Source: Ruoffia tabacinasalis
GTDB taxonomy: Bacteria; Bacillota; Bacilli; Lactobacillales; Aerococcaceae
DNA: 40,313 nucleotides
Direction: 5' to 3'
NCBI RefSeq assembly: GCF_005864045.1
Contig: NZ_VBSP01000020.1
Location: forward strand, 1-40,313
Positions 7,886-16,717 of this stretch are shown here, piece by piece (position 1 is the stretch's first letter; every line of letters starts with the position of its first letter). The notes under the pieces were generated by a model. The model was not told the DNA's origin. It was given only the letters and a program-made list of their open reading frames with translations, and did no database searches. The position numbers were made by a program, and so were the translations under genes.

Positions 7886-8269
7886 ATGAAGAAAGTTTAT
7901 TATTCTAATAAAGCACCAAAGCCGATGGACCCATATTCGCAAGCCGTTCGTGTAGGAGATATGTTATATGTATCAGGTCAAATAGGCATTGATCCAGAAA
8001 CTAATAAATTAGTTAAAGGGAATGCTGAAGAAGAAATGAAGCAAGTTTTCAAAAATATTGCCCATATATTAGATAGTGCAGGTTTAAATCTAACAAGCGT
8101 TGTAAAAGTTGTGTTATATATGAATGACATTGGAGATTCATCCATACTAAATGAGATATATGCCATGAATTTTCACAAACCGTATCCAGCTAGAAGTTCA
8201 TTTGCAGTAAGTAGTTTGCCAATGGGGGCAAAAGTAAAAATGGATGTCATTGCTCATTACAAGTCATAA
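7886..8269 (+). CDS. ridA: RidA family reactive intermediate/imine deaminase
   Basis: A 127-residue RidA/YjgF/UK114 protein. These trimers hydrolyse reactive enamine/imine intermediates released by PLP-dependent dehydratases and so protect PLP enzymes from damage. The sequence has the signature LYVSGQIGIDPETNK (28-42) and the active-site arginine in PYPARSSFAV (R103), which binds the substrate carboxylate, so it belongs to the active RidA subgroup. The ribosome binding site GAAAGGGTGG precedes ATG 7886. It is monocistronic or loosely linked to ackA 130 bases downstream. A D-serine dehydratase, a source of such intermediates, is encoded elsewhere in the window (19964-21313). Confidence 0.93.
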   Translation: MKKVYYSNKAPKPMDPYSQAVRVGDMLYVSGQIGIDPETNKLVKGNAEEEMKQVFKNIAHILDSAGLNLTSVVKVVLYMNDIGDSSILNEIYAMNFHKPYPARSSFAVSSLPMGAKVKMDVIAHYKS

Positions 8270-8346
8270 AATAAGCTTAGTATTTTAAGTTATTGTTTAT
8301 ATTAAAAAACATTATAATTTAGTAGAGAACTTCTAATGCAATCTGC

Positions 8347-8363
8347 TATAATAAATGTATAAT
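8347..8363 (+). promoter_or_regulatory. Overlapping -10 boxes upstream of ackA
   Basis: Two consensus TATAAT hexamers (8347-8352 and 8358-8363) lie 40-55 bases before ackA. No good -35 could be paired with either, and no clear catabolite-responsive element was found. Confidence 0.35.
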
Positions 8364-8401
8364 AGTATTATGACTTATATTGAAGAGGAGAGAATTAATT
8401 A

Positions 8402-9589
8402 ATGTCTAAAACATTTGCAATTAATGCTGGGAGCTCAAGCTTAAAATTCCAGTTATACAATATGCCAGAAGAATCAGTTATTGCTAAAGGGTTAGTAGAA
8501 AGAATTGGTATCAACAATTCAGTATTTACAATCGAATATGGTGATGATCAAGAGTTTACTGTAACAGAAGATATCGCAACTCATGCTCAAGCGGTTGATA
8601 TGTTATTTGATAAATTAGAAGAATTCCAAATTATCACCGATCTAACTGAAATTACAGGTGTAGGGCACCGTGTAGTAGCAGGTGGAGAAATCTTTAAAGA
8701 ATCAACTTTAGTTACTCCAGAAGTAATTAAACAAGTTGAAGACTTAAGTGAATTCGCACCTTTACATAACCCAGCAGAAGCAGAAGTTATGCATGTGTTT
8801 GAAGAGCGTTTACCACACGCAACTGCAGTAGCAGTATTTGATACATCTTTCCATACATCAATGCCAGAAGTTAACTACTTATACAGCTTACCTTACGAAT
8901 ACTACGAAGACTTCCAAATCCGTAAGTACGGTGCTCACGGAACAAGTCATGATTTCGTAAGTAAACGTGCAGCTGAATTAATGGGCAAACCTATCGAAGA
9001 CTTAAAAATCATTACGTGTCACTTAGGTAACGGTGCATCAATTACAGCCGTTGACGGTGGTAAATCTGTAGATACATCAATGGGATTCACTCCTTTAGCT
9101 GGTGTAACAATGGGTACTCGTACAGGTGATATCGATGCATCAATCATTCCATTCTTAATGGACAAATTAAACATCACTGATGTGAACGATGTAATCACAA
9201 TCTTTAACAAAAAATCTGGTTTACTAGGTTTATCAGGTGTATCAAGTGATATGCGTGACGTTGAAGATGCTGCAGCAGAAGGTAACGAACGTGCACAATT
9301 AACGTTAGATATCTTCATGAATCGTGTTCAAAAATACATCGCTCAATACATCGCAGTTATGAACGGTGTTGATGCAGTAGTATTCACAGCAGGTATTGGT
9401 GAAAACTCTGGAATTACACGAAAATTAATCATGGACGGAATTACGTTCTTTGGTGGAGAAATTGATGACGAGCGTAACGACACTCGTAAAGAAGCATTAA
9501 TTTCAACTGACGACTCAAGATTTGCAATCTACAACATTCCTACAAACGAAGAAGTAGCGATTGCACGTGACGTTGAACGCTTCAAATAA
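8402..9589 (+). CDS. ackA: Acetate kinase
   Basis: This enzyme makes ATP and acetate from acetyl phosphate and ADP, the last step of acetate fermentation. The 395-residue protein is full length. It shows the ASKHA fold signatures: [11 protein letters not shown] (7-17), the substrate region GHRVVAGGE near 95-103, FDTSFH with the catalytic-type aspartate near 147, GAHGTSHD near 178-185, HLGNGAS near 206-212 and [10 protein letters not shown] near 327-336. Its codon usage is biased toward preferred codons, consistent with high expression. AGAGGAG precedes ATG 8402. There is no pta nearby. It is followed by a weak terminator and pyrR. Confidence 0.97.
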   Translation: MSKTFAINAGSSSLKFQLYNMPEESVIAKGLVERIGINNSVFTIEYGDDQEFTVTEDIATHAQAVDMLFDKLEEFQIITDLTEITGVGHRVVAGGEIFKESTLVTPEVIKQVEDLSEFAPLHNPAEAEVMHVFEERLPHATAVAVFDTSFHTSMPEVNYLYSLPYEYYEDFQIRKYGAHGTSHDFVSKRAAELMGKPIEDLKIITCHLGNGASITAVDGGKSVDTSMGFTPLAGVTMGTRTGDIDASIIPFLMDKLNITDVNDVITIFNKKSGLLGLSGVSSDMRDVEDAAAEGNERAQLTLDIFMNRVQKYIAQYIAVMNGVDAVVFTAGIGENSGITRKLIMDGITFFGGEIDDERNDTRKEALISTDDSRFAIYNIPTNEEVAIARDVERFK

Positions 9590-9603
9590 TAATTAACATA
9601 ATC

Positions 9604-9639
9604 AGATCGCAAACCTAATTGGGTGAGCGGTCTATTTTT
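9604..9639 (+). terminator. Probable terminator after ackA
   Basis: The imperfect stem AGATCGC...GCGGTCT, with an inner ACC/GGT pairing, is followed by ATTTTT. It ends just before the pyrR ribosome binding site. Confidence 0.55.
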
Positions 9640-9656
9640 AAAAGGAGGTTATGACA

Positions 9657-10187
9657 ATGAGTGAAAGAGAATTAATGGATCAAAGCGGTATGCAAAGAAC
9701 ATTAAAGCGTATTGCCCATGAGGTCTTAGAGAAGAATAAATCGACGGAAAAACTGGTGATTCTTGGAATTAAAACAAGAGGCGAGTTTTTAGCAAAACGT
9801 CTACAGGAAAAGATCGAAGAAATTGAAGGTGTAAAATTACCACTGGAAATCTTAGATATTACTTTTTATCGCGATGATTTATCTAAAAAATCTGTCAGTC
9901 CTGAAGTAAAAGCCGTTTCTTTTGAACATGATTTAACTGGAAAAAAAGTAGTAATAGTGGACGATGTTCTTTATACCGGAAGAACCGTTCGTGCAGCCAT
10001 GGATGCCATCTTAGAAAATGCGCGCCCATCTCACATTCAATTGGCTGTTCTTGTTGACCGAGGACACCGAGAATTACCCATTCGGGCCGATTATGTTGGG
10101 AAGAATATTCCGACATCTAAGCAAGAGAGAGTCAAAGTAGAAGTTGAAGAAGTTGACGGAAAAGATTTAGTCAGTGTATTAGATTAA
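9657..10187 (+). CDS. pyrR: Bifunctional pyr operon regulator/uracil phosphoribosyltransferase PyrR
   Basis: A 176-residue type I phosphoribosyltransferase. In Bacillus, PyrR binds pyr mRNA in the presence of UMP to promote attenuation and has weak uracil phosphoribosyltransferase activity. The PRPP loop VVIVDDVLYTGRTVRAA (98-114) and the PyrR-specific GIKTRGEFLA and DRGHRELPIRADYVG are present. ATG 9657 is chosen because AAGGAGG (9642-9648) is only 2 bases from the ATG at 9651. Oddly, the gene stands alone: no pyr biosynthetic gene or PyrR-binding leader is next to it, and a terminator follows. It may act in trans on pyr genes elsewhere. Confidence 0.93.
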   Translation: MSERELMDQSGMQRTLKRIAHEVLEKNKSTEKLVILGIKTRGEFLAKRLQEKIEEIEGVKLPLEILDITFYRDDLSKKSVSPEVKAVSFEHDLTGKKVVIVDDVLYTGRTVRAAMDAILENARPSHIQLAVLVDRGHRELPIRADYVGKNIPTSKQERVKVEVEEVDGKDLVSVLD

Positions 10188-10235
10188 AAAAATGGGGAAC
10201 AGACTCAATTTTAAGAGTTTGTTCCCTATATTTTT
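10186..10235. terminator. Terminator shared by pyrR and the convergent membrane-protein gene
   Basis: Stem GGGAACA...TGTTCCC-like (10195-10200 with 10221-10226), extended by GACTC/GAGT. It has A-rich sequence to the left and TATATTTTT to the right, so it works for both strands. Confidence 0.82.
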
Positions 10236-10238
10236 GTG

Positions 10239-10526
10239 TTATTTTTTCCCATTATTGGCTTTAAATAACCAATAAAAGACAAATACCATAAAAAAGACGA
10301 CCAAGAGTGCTGCTAACATCCAAATTAACATCAAGTCAATCAGATTATTTACGACTAAAATAAAGCCGAGAATCCCCACTAAAGATAGCAATACACTAAA
10401 AATAATAATAACTTTATTAGAATAGTCGCCGAATACCTCAAGTAATGTACGTCTATAAATTAATAAATATGCACCCAAAATCATAAACATGGCAGGAAAT
10501 GCATAAATTAAAATATTAAATATCAT
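10239..10526 (-). CDS. Small three-helix membrane protein, function unknown
   Basis: I do not recognise this 95-residue protein. It is almost entirely hydrophobic, with membrane segments at about 3-23, 38-60 and 66-88, a short RRTLLEVFGDYSNK loop between the first two, and a positively charged tail (KANNGKK). It starts 18 bases after the stop of an orphan NarL-type response regulator on the same strand. AAGGAAGG precedes ATG 10526, so the two are probably cotranscribed. It could be a membrane partner or target of that regulator, but nothing in the sequence proves this. Confidence 0.75.
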   Translation of the reverse strand: MIFNILIYAFPAMFMILGAYLLIYRRTLLEVFGDYSNKVIIIFSVLLSLVGILGFILVVNNLIDLMLIWMLAALLVVFFMVFVFYWLFKANNGKK

Positions 10527-10544
10527 TTGTAAACCTTCCTTTGA

Positions 10545-11174
10545 CTAATTTTCTTTGAATTCATTGCCTTTGTAATAACTGATCGCAAGCTGGGTCCGAT
10601 CACGCAACTCCAACTTAAGTAACAGTTGAGATATATAGTTTCGAATTGTTCCTTCGCTCAAGTAAAACTTTTCGGCAATTTCTTTATTATTCAAGCCTTC
10701 TGCGACAGCTTGATAAATATCTAATTCACGAGGTGTGAGTTCACTCAATATTTCTTGATTTGATTGAGAGACTGATTGAGCAACGTTATTCACGATAGTA
10801 TTATCGAGAACGGTCTGATTATTAAGAACAGCTTCAATGGCTGGCAAGATACTTTTAATATTTTGCTTTAAGATATAGCCTGTACACCCTAATTGAAGGG
10901 CAGCTTGTATGAAATCTGAGTCTTCAAAAGTAGTAACGAGTAGAATTTTTGCTTGCGGAAATTCACTCAAAATAGTCGAAGCAGCATCGATTCCGGATTT
11001 ATCTTGCATTCGAATATCTAACAATGTGATGTCTGGCTTGTAAATTGAGTAATTAGCAATGGCTTCTTCAGCAGAATAGCCGGTTATTATTACTTCGTAG
11101 CCACCATTCTCAATAATTAAACTCAAAGATTCTACTACTATTGGATCATCATCAATAATCATTACAGTTGTCAA
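10545..11174 (-). CDS. Orphan NarL/FixJ-type response regulator
   Basis: A 209-residue two-component response regulator. The receiver domain has acidic pocket residues in IIDDDP (D8-D10), the phosphoacceptor D53 in ITLLDIRM, switch residues T81/T82 in LVTTFED and K103 in YILK. A LuxR-type helix-turn-helix follows (about 145-205: LTPRELDIYQAVAEGLNNKEIAEKF, then a recognition helix with RNYISQLLLKL). I prefer a TTG start at 11174, six bases after AAAAGGGGTG, because it places the first receiver strand right at the N-terminus. ATG 11195, seven codons upstream, lacks a ribosome binding site. There is no kinase gene alongside. The kinase could be elsewhere, or the LiaS-like kinase at 31067 could cross-talk (inference). 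Confidence 0.88.
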   Translation of the reverse strand: MTTVMIIDDDPIVVESLSLIIENGGYEVIITGYSAEEAIANYSIYKPDITLLDIRMQDKSGIDAASTILSEFPQAKILLVTTFEDSDFIQAALQLGCTGYILKQNIKSILPAIEAVLNNQTVLDNTIVNNVAQSVSQSNQEILSELTPRELDIYQAVAEGLNNKEIAEKFYLSEGTIRNYISQLLLKLELRDRTQLAISYYKGNEFKEN

Positions 11175-11204
11175 CGCGTTCACCCCTTTTATCATGTTTC
11201 TTTA

Positions 11205-11233
11205 ATTGTAGTTGAATTTACAATGATTGTCAC
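11205..11233 (-). promoter_or_regulatory. Promoter of the response regulator gene with overlapping inverted repeat
   Basis: Read on the minus strand: -35 GTGACA (11228-11233), a 17-base spacer and -10 TACAAT (11205-11210). A perfect inverted repeat ATTGTA/TACAAT (11205-11210 and 11219-11224, 8-base gap) overlaps the -10 and the spacer. It could be an autoregulatory operator. Confidence 0.5.
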
Positions 11234-11241
11234 GGAAGATT

Positions 11242-11280
11242 AAAAAAAGTACCAGAGATGAAGTGAATCATCTCTGGTAC
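11242..11280 (-). terminator. Terminator of the 31-residue membrane peptide gene
   Basis: A perfect 13-bp stem (11249-11261 with 11268-11280) with a six-base loop. On the minus strand it is followed by seven T. There is no T-run on the other side, so it is oriented for the minus strand. Confidence 0.92.
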
Positions 11281-11322
11281 TCGACTAAAATTAAGCAAAA
11301 TTAGAATAATTGCTTATATAAA

Positions 11323-11418
11323 TTAGCTAGCTTTTTCCGCTTGATCGTTAGATGTTTTGATAGCTAAAACGATTAAAATGACATACCAAATAATTTTTAA
11401 CCAAGGCCAATTACGCAT
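11323..11418 (-). CDS. Small single-span membrane peptide (31 residues), unknown function
   Basis: The ORF encodes 31 residues. It begins MRNWPWLKIIWYVILIVLAI, a tryptophan-rich N-terminus running into one hydrophobic helix of about 17 residues, and ends in a polar tail (KTSNDQAEKAS). The start ATG 11418 is placed 6 bases after GGAGGA (11425-11430). A TATAAT -10 box lies at 11447-11452 read on the minus strand, and a strong terminator lies 43 bases after the stop. A complete transcription unit around so short a frame argues that it is real. It could be a regulatory or stress micropeptide, or a type I toxin-like peptide. I do not recognise a family. The response regulator gene lies just downstream on the same strand but beyond the terminator. 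Confidence 0.7.
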   Translation of the reverse strand: MRNWPWLKIIWYVILIVLAIKTSNDQAEKAS

Positions 11419-11579
11419 GTTCATTCCTCCTATCTTTATATGTCTTATTATACCTAATTTCATCTTAAATTACATTTAATTTGACTGTTATAAGTCATTA
11501 GGTTTATAAGAAGAACCCATGTTTGGTGACGTTACTAATAAAATGTATAATGAAATTGAATTAATGAAGGAGGAGTAAT

Positions 11580-11960
11580 ATGAAGATTGAACATATTGGC
11601 ATGTGGGTTAAAGATATTGAAGAGACACGACAATTTTATGAAACTTATTTTGACGCTTCTGCAAATGATTTATATCACAATGAGAAAAAAGGGTTTAAAT
11701 CATACTTTTTAACATTCGCAAGTGGGGCACGATTAGAAATTATGCATCGTGATGATATGACTGAAGCAGCAGGGGAATTGTTTGGTTATGCCCATTTAGC
11801 AATTAGTGTAGGGGACAAAGATGATGTCGATCAATTTACAAAGCGTTTAACTAATGATGGCTATGACCTATTAGATGGACCAAGAACGACAGGAGATGGC
11901 TATTACGAAGCAGTTGTTCTTGATCTAGATGGAAACCGTATCGAACTAACAACAGATTAA
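11580..11960 (+). CDS. VOC family protein (glyoxalase/dioxygenase superfamily)
   Basis: A 126-residue protein with two betaalphabetabetabeta modules of the vicinal oxygen chelate fold. Probable metal ligands are visible at the expected spots: H5 (KIEHIGMWV), E53 (ARLEIMH), H72 (YAHLAISVG) and E122 (GNRIELTTD). This pattern fits lactoylglutathione lyase-like or related metal enzymes. Low-GC bacteria often lack glutathione, so the substrate is uncertain. GAAGGAGGAG precedes ATG 11580. The gene is monocistronic and followed by a terminator. Confidence 0.85.
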   Translation: MKIEHIGMWVKDIEETRQFYETYFDASANDLYHNEKKGFKSYFLTFASGARLEIMHRDDMTEAAGELFGYAHLAISVGDKDDVDQFTKRLTNDGYDLLDGPRTTGDGYYEAVVLDLDGNRIELTTD

Positions 11961-11968
11961 ATTGCAGT

Positions 11969-12004
11969 AAGCCTCAAGTGTTCAATAGTTAACACTCGAG
12001 GCTT
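11969..12004 (+). terminator. Terminator after the VOC gene
   Basis: AAGCCTC...GAGGCTT with an inner AGTGTT/AACACT pairing gives a long stem. The following sequence is only moderately T-rich (ATATTAAT). Confidence 0.7.
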
Positions 12005-12018
12005 ATATTAATGTGCAC

Positions 12019-12043
12019 AAAAAAAGTCGGCTGTAAAGCCGAC
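12019..12043 (-). terminator. Terminator of the 6S RNA gene
   Basis: GTCGGCT/AGCCGAC stem with a four-base loop. On the minus strand it is followed by seven T. Confidence 0.92.
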
Positions 12044-12244
12044 TAAAAGGCATCCGGTGGTGCCGTTTCCGTATATATATGTTATTGAACCTGCAAGTAA
12101 TTACAGGTGGGCTCCACACTTGCTTTTTCTGACTTCCAAGTGTAAAAGGCTTGTCATAGAAACAAGATCATAGGATCCCGAGATAAAAAGAAATGTTCGG
12201 TCCACACAATATATATACAACGTACACCTCAGAGAACCTTTGTT
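12026..12244 (-). ncRNA. ssrS: Probable 6S RNA
   Basis: A noncoding transcript of about 220 nt. Read on the minus strand, an outer stem pairs GGTG with CACC and GTATATATAT with ATATATATAC. A large central bubble follows, its 3' strand carrying a short hairpin (ACCTG...CAGGT). An apical stem opens with GGGATCC/GGAGCCC and contains ACACTTG/CAAGTGT. This closing stem-bubble-apical stem layout mimics an open promoter and is the hallmark of 6S RNA, which binds the housekeeping RNA polymerase holoenzyme in stationary phase. In Firmicutes 6S RNA genes are commonly found near rarA, as here. No long ORF is present. The exact 5' end is inferred from the promoter. SRP RNA, tmRNA and RNase P RNA motifs are absent. 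Confidence 0.75.
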
Positions 12245-12250
12245 AAGTAC

Positions 12251-12278
12251 ATTATAGCACTAATATAATAAATTGCAA
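12251..12278 (-). promoter_or_regulatory. Promoter of the 6S RNA gene
   Basis: On the minus strand: -35 TTGCAA (12273-12278), a 16-base spacer and a consensus -10 TATAAT (12251-12256). Transcription should start near 12244. Confidence 0.75.
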
Positions 12279-12338
12279 CAAAATAAGATGTGTTGCCCTG
12301 ACAAGCTTGTAAAGGGTTACTGACACAGATAGGTATCG

Positions 12339-13604
12339 TTATTTTTGTTTAATTTGCTTATATATTTGAGCGAGAGCTTCTTCATATTTACCTGTAGGAT
12401 CAGGTTCGAAGTATTGACGACGCTTCAAATTATCAGGTAAATATTGTTGTTCGACATAATGGTGCGGGAAATCATGCGGGTATTTATATTCAACACCACG
12501 ACCTAATTTTTCAGCACCGGAGTAGTGAGCGTCACGAATATGATCGGGTACTTGTCCGACATTACCCGCTGAAATATCTGCCATTGCACTGTTTAGGGCA
12601 CGATAAGTTGTGTTTGATTTTGGACTTAAAGCTAAATCGGCGACCGCAAAAGCTAATGGAATCTGCGCTTCAGGCAAGCCAACTTTTTCAGCTGCTGTCA
12701 CAGCCGAAACTGTCCTTGAAGTAGCTCCAGGGTTTCCTAAGCCTATATCTTCATAAGCGATAATTAATAAACGTCTACAAGCAATAGTTAATTCACCTGC
12801 TTCTAATAAGACGGCTAAATAATACATTGCTGCATCGACATCGCTCCCTCGAATTGATTTTTGAAGGGCAGAGATGGCGTCGTAATGAGCATCTCCATCT
12901 TTATCATGCGTCATCCGTTTATGTTGCAGACATTCTTCAGCGACGTCTTGTGTAATTTTAATGACATTATCTTCATCGGGTTTGGTTGATAAGACAGCCA
13001 ATTCTAGGGCATTTAAGGCAGAGCGAATATCGCCATTGGTCACATGAGAGAAATGATTTAATATATCATCTGGAATCTCTACATTATATTCACCTAAGCC
13101 GATGTCATTATCTTCTAGGGCTCTTTGAAGACCTAATTTAATATCTTCGGGAGCCAAAGGTTTTACTTCAAATATTTGTAATCGACTTCGAATCGCCGGA
13201 TTAATGGTGATGTATGGATTTTCAGTAGTAGCTCCAATGAGTATGACCCGACCGTTTTCTAGATGAGGTAGTAAATAGTCTTGCTTCACTTTATTTAAGC
13301 GATGAATTTCATCAAGTAACATAATAACAGTTCCCGACATCTTCGCTTCTTCAACGACTACTTCCATGTCTTTTTTAGAATCTGTGGCAGCATTTAAGAT
13401 CCGAAAAGCATATTTCGTACTACCCGCAATGGCACTGGCGATACTTGTTTTACCTGTACCAGGAGGTCCGTAAAGAATCATCGACGATAGACGTTCTGAA
13501 ATCACCATCCGTCGTATAATTTTTCCTTCGCCAACAAGATGTTTCTGTCCCAAAACTTCGTCAATATGTTTAGGGCGCATACGGTAAGCTAATGGTTGTT
13601 GCAT
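12339..13604 (-). CDS. rarA: Replication-associated recombination protein A (RarA/MgsA), AAA+ ATPase
   Basis: A 421-residue clamp-loader-like AAA+ ATPase acting at stalled replication forks. Walker A GPPGTGKT lies at 46-53 and Walker B VIMLLDEIHRLNK near 97-109. Sensor 1 ATTENP and the arginine finger region IRSRLQIFEVK follow. The C-terminal tetramerisation region with ALQKSIRGSDVDAAMYYLA and the terminal YKYPHDFP...YLP are typical. ATG 13604 is chosen because AAAGGAG (13611-13617) lies six bases upstream. The in-frame TTG at 13622 would lie upstream of that site. The 6S RNA gene follows on the same strand with its own promoter. Confidence 0.95.
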   Translation of the reverse strand: MQQPLAYRMRPKHIDEVLGQKHLVGEGKIIRRMVISERLSSMILYGPPGTGKTSIASAIAGSTKYAFRILNAATDSKKDMEVVVEEAKMSGTVIMLLDEIHRLNKVKQDYLLPHLENGRVILIGATTENPYITINPAIRSRLQIFEVKPLAPEDIKLGLQRALEDNDIGLGEYNVEIPDDILNHFSHVTNGDIRSALNALELAVLSTKPDEDNVIKITQDVAEECLQHKRMTHDKDGDAHYDAISALQKSIRGSDVDAAMYYLAVLLEAGELTIACRRLLIIAYEDIGLGNPGATSRTVSAVTAAEKVGLPEAQIPLAFAVADLALSPKSNTTYRALNSAMADISAGNVGQVPDHIRDAHYSGAEKLGRGVEYKYPHDFPHHYVEQQYLPDNLKRRQYFEPDPTGKYEEALAQIYKQIKQK

Positions 13605-13749
13605 AAGATACTCCTTTCGCAATAAGTTGTATTCATTGTTTATATATGTAAACTAAATAATAATTATCTAATGTATTATATATGATATTTGAATTAATTG
13701 ATAATTTCTAGATTAAAGTTATTATTTTATATATTGATAAACTTAGATA

Positions 13750-13777
13750 TTGCAGTTATTCAAACTTGTGTTATAAT
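13750..13777 (+). promoter_or_regulatory. Promoter of the iscS-DUF1831-mnmA unit
   Basis: -35 TTGCAG (13750-13755), a 16-base spacer and -10 TATAAT (13772-13777), about 42 bases before the cysteine desulfurase start. No RNA leader structure was noticed. Confidence 0.65.
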
Positions 13778-13818
13778 GTTAAAGTTGTATTAATAGACAT
13801 GTTGAAAGGAGGGTTTAA

Positions 13819-14969
13819 ATGGTTTATTTAGATAATGCTGCGACGACAGCAGTGCGACCAGAAGTTCTGGAAGTGATCCATGATTCATTACTGAATGATT
13901 ATGGGAATCCATCAAGCACATATCGCCTTGGAAAAAAAGTAAAGCACTCAATGATCCAAGCACGTAAACAGCTCGCAGAGCTATTGAATGTGGACGAATC
14001 AGAAGTTTACTTTACAAGTGGTGCGACTGAAGCAAACAATTGGGCAATTCGCTCTCAAGCCGAGAAGTCAAAAGAATTAGGGCAAGGAAATCATATTGTG
14101 ACTACCGCAATTGAACATCCGTCCGTTACAAACGTAACGAAATATCTTGAGACTCAAGGCTTTGAAGTAACATATATTCAACCGAATGAAAGAGGTGAGA
14201 TAACAGTCCAGCAGTTCATAGACGTTACAACTGATCAAACAATTGGTTGGATTGCGATGGCAGTTAACAATGAAGTTGGTTCAATTCTGCCCATCTTTGA
14301 GTTAGGTGAAGAAGCTAATGAGCGCAATCTATGGTTTCACGTTGATTCTGTTCAAGCAGTAGGGCCAATGGCTTATGACTATTCACATTTGAAATGCACG
14401 ACCTTTGTTGGTTCTGCCCATAAGTTTAATGGTCCAAAAGGGATTGGCTTCTTAATATATCGTTCTTTCCAAGAACATAACCATCTTGGACCCTTACTTT
14501 ATGGTGGCGGTCAAGAAAATAAGATGCGATCAGGTACTGAGAATGTCCCTTATATCTTAGGGATGGTAAAAGCACTCGAATTGACTTTCGCTGAGCAAGA
14601 AGAAACATATAGTAAATATGAAAAGTTACATCTTTATTTAATTGAGACGCTGAATGAACGTGATATTGAATTTGAAATTAATGGCGATATGAATAATCGA
14701 GTACCATATATCAATAATTTGTGGTTTAATGGTAATATAGCAAGCCAAATGCTAATAAAAATGGATTTAGATGATGTTTATATCTCAGCGGGAAGTGCAT
14801 GTTCCGCAGGGAGTCTCACTGAGAGTGACATTTTAAAAGCTTATTACCCCGATCAACCAGAACGGTGGAGCCAAAGTTTACGAATTTCATTCGGTTATCA
14901 AACTACACGAGAAGACATCGATCAATTTATCCAAAGTTTAAAGAAAATATCAGAGGGGAAGATCGATTT

Positions 14970-14997
<28 letters not shown>
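13819..14997 (+). CDS. iscS: Cysteine desulfurase (IscS/NifS family, YrvO-like)
   Basis: A PLP enzyme that removes sulfur from cysteine and forms an enzyme persulfide. The 392-residue protein has the PLP-stacking histidine H100 (AIEHPSV), FHVDSVQA near 173-180, the Schiff-base lysine K202 in SAHKFNGPKG and the catalytic cysteine C328 in SAGSACSAGS. It begins a cluster with DUF1831 and mnmA. In Bacillus the adjacent YrvO is the dedicated sulfur donor to MnmA for tRNA 2-thiouridine, so the same role is inferred here. GAAAGGAGGG precedes ATG 13819. The 3' end overlaps the DUF1831 gene by 28 bases. Confidence 0.93.
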
Positions 14998-16464
<1,467 letters not shown>

Positions 16465-16480
16465 GTAATAGACTGAAGAA

Positions 16481-16512
16481 GGTCAGAGTGATTCGTCACT
16501 CTGAACTTTTTT
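16481..16512 (+). terminator. Terminator after mnmA
   Basis: The stem GGTCAGAGTGA/TCACTCTGAAC with a TTCG-type loop is followed by six T. Confidence 0.92.
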
Positions 16513-16662
16513 AATACCATAATATATTCGACTATTAAAGGTTAAGTAGTTTTTATTTTATTCGAAAAGAGTGTTAACAAGAATTTCATCGCCGGCATTC
16601 AAATTATTTCGAATCACATGCTCAAAATAATTAAGTGAACACAACCTTTATAAGACAAATAG

Positions 16663-16705
16663 CACTCAAAGAAGTTCGTGTGAGAACAACTTTGAGTGTT
16701 TTTTT
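16663..16705 (+). terminator. Second plus-oriented terminator, no obvious gene feeding it
   Basis: The stem CACTCAAAG/CTTTGAGTG has an inner AGTT/AACT pairing and is followed by seven T on the plus strand. It lies 150 bases beyond the mnmA terminator, and no plus-strand gene lies between. On the minus strand, past the M20 remnant, there is no T-run. Confidence 0.7.
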
Positions 16706-16717
16706 ACTATTCTTTAA

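Noticed and set aside
12019-12244. T-box, SRP RNA or tmRNA in place of 6S RNA
   Set aside because: There is no T-box consensus, no SRP GGAAG/GCAGCA tetraloop region, no tRNA-like CCA end and no downstream synthetase gene. The stem-bubble-stem fold fits 6S better.
13638-13653. GTTTA-N6-TAAAC inverted repeat between rarA and iscS as an operator
   Set aside because: The arms are five bases in very AT-rich sequence, so chance occurrence is likely.
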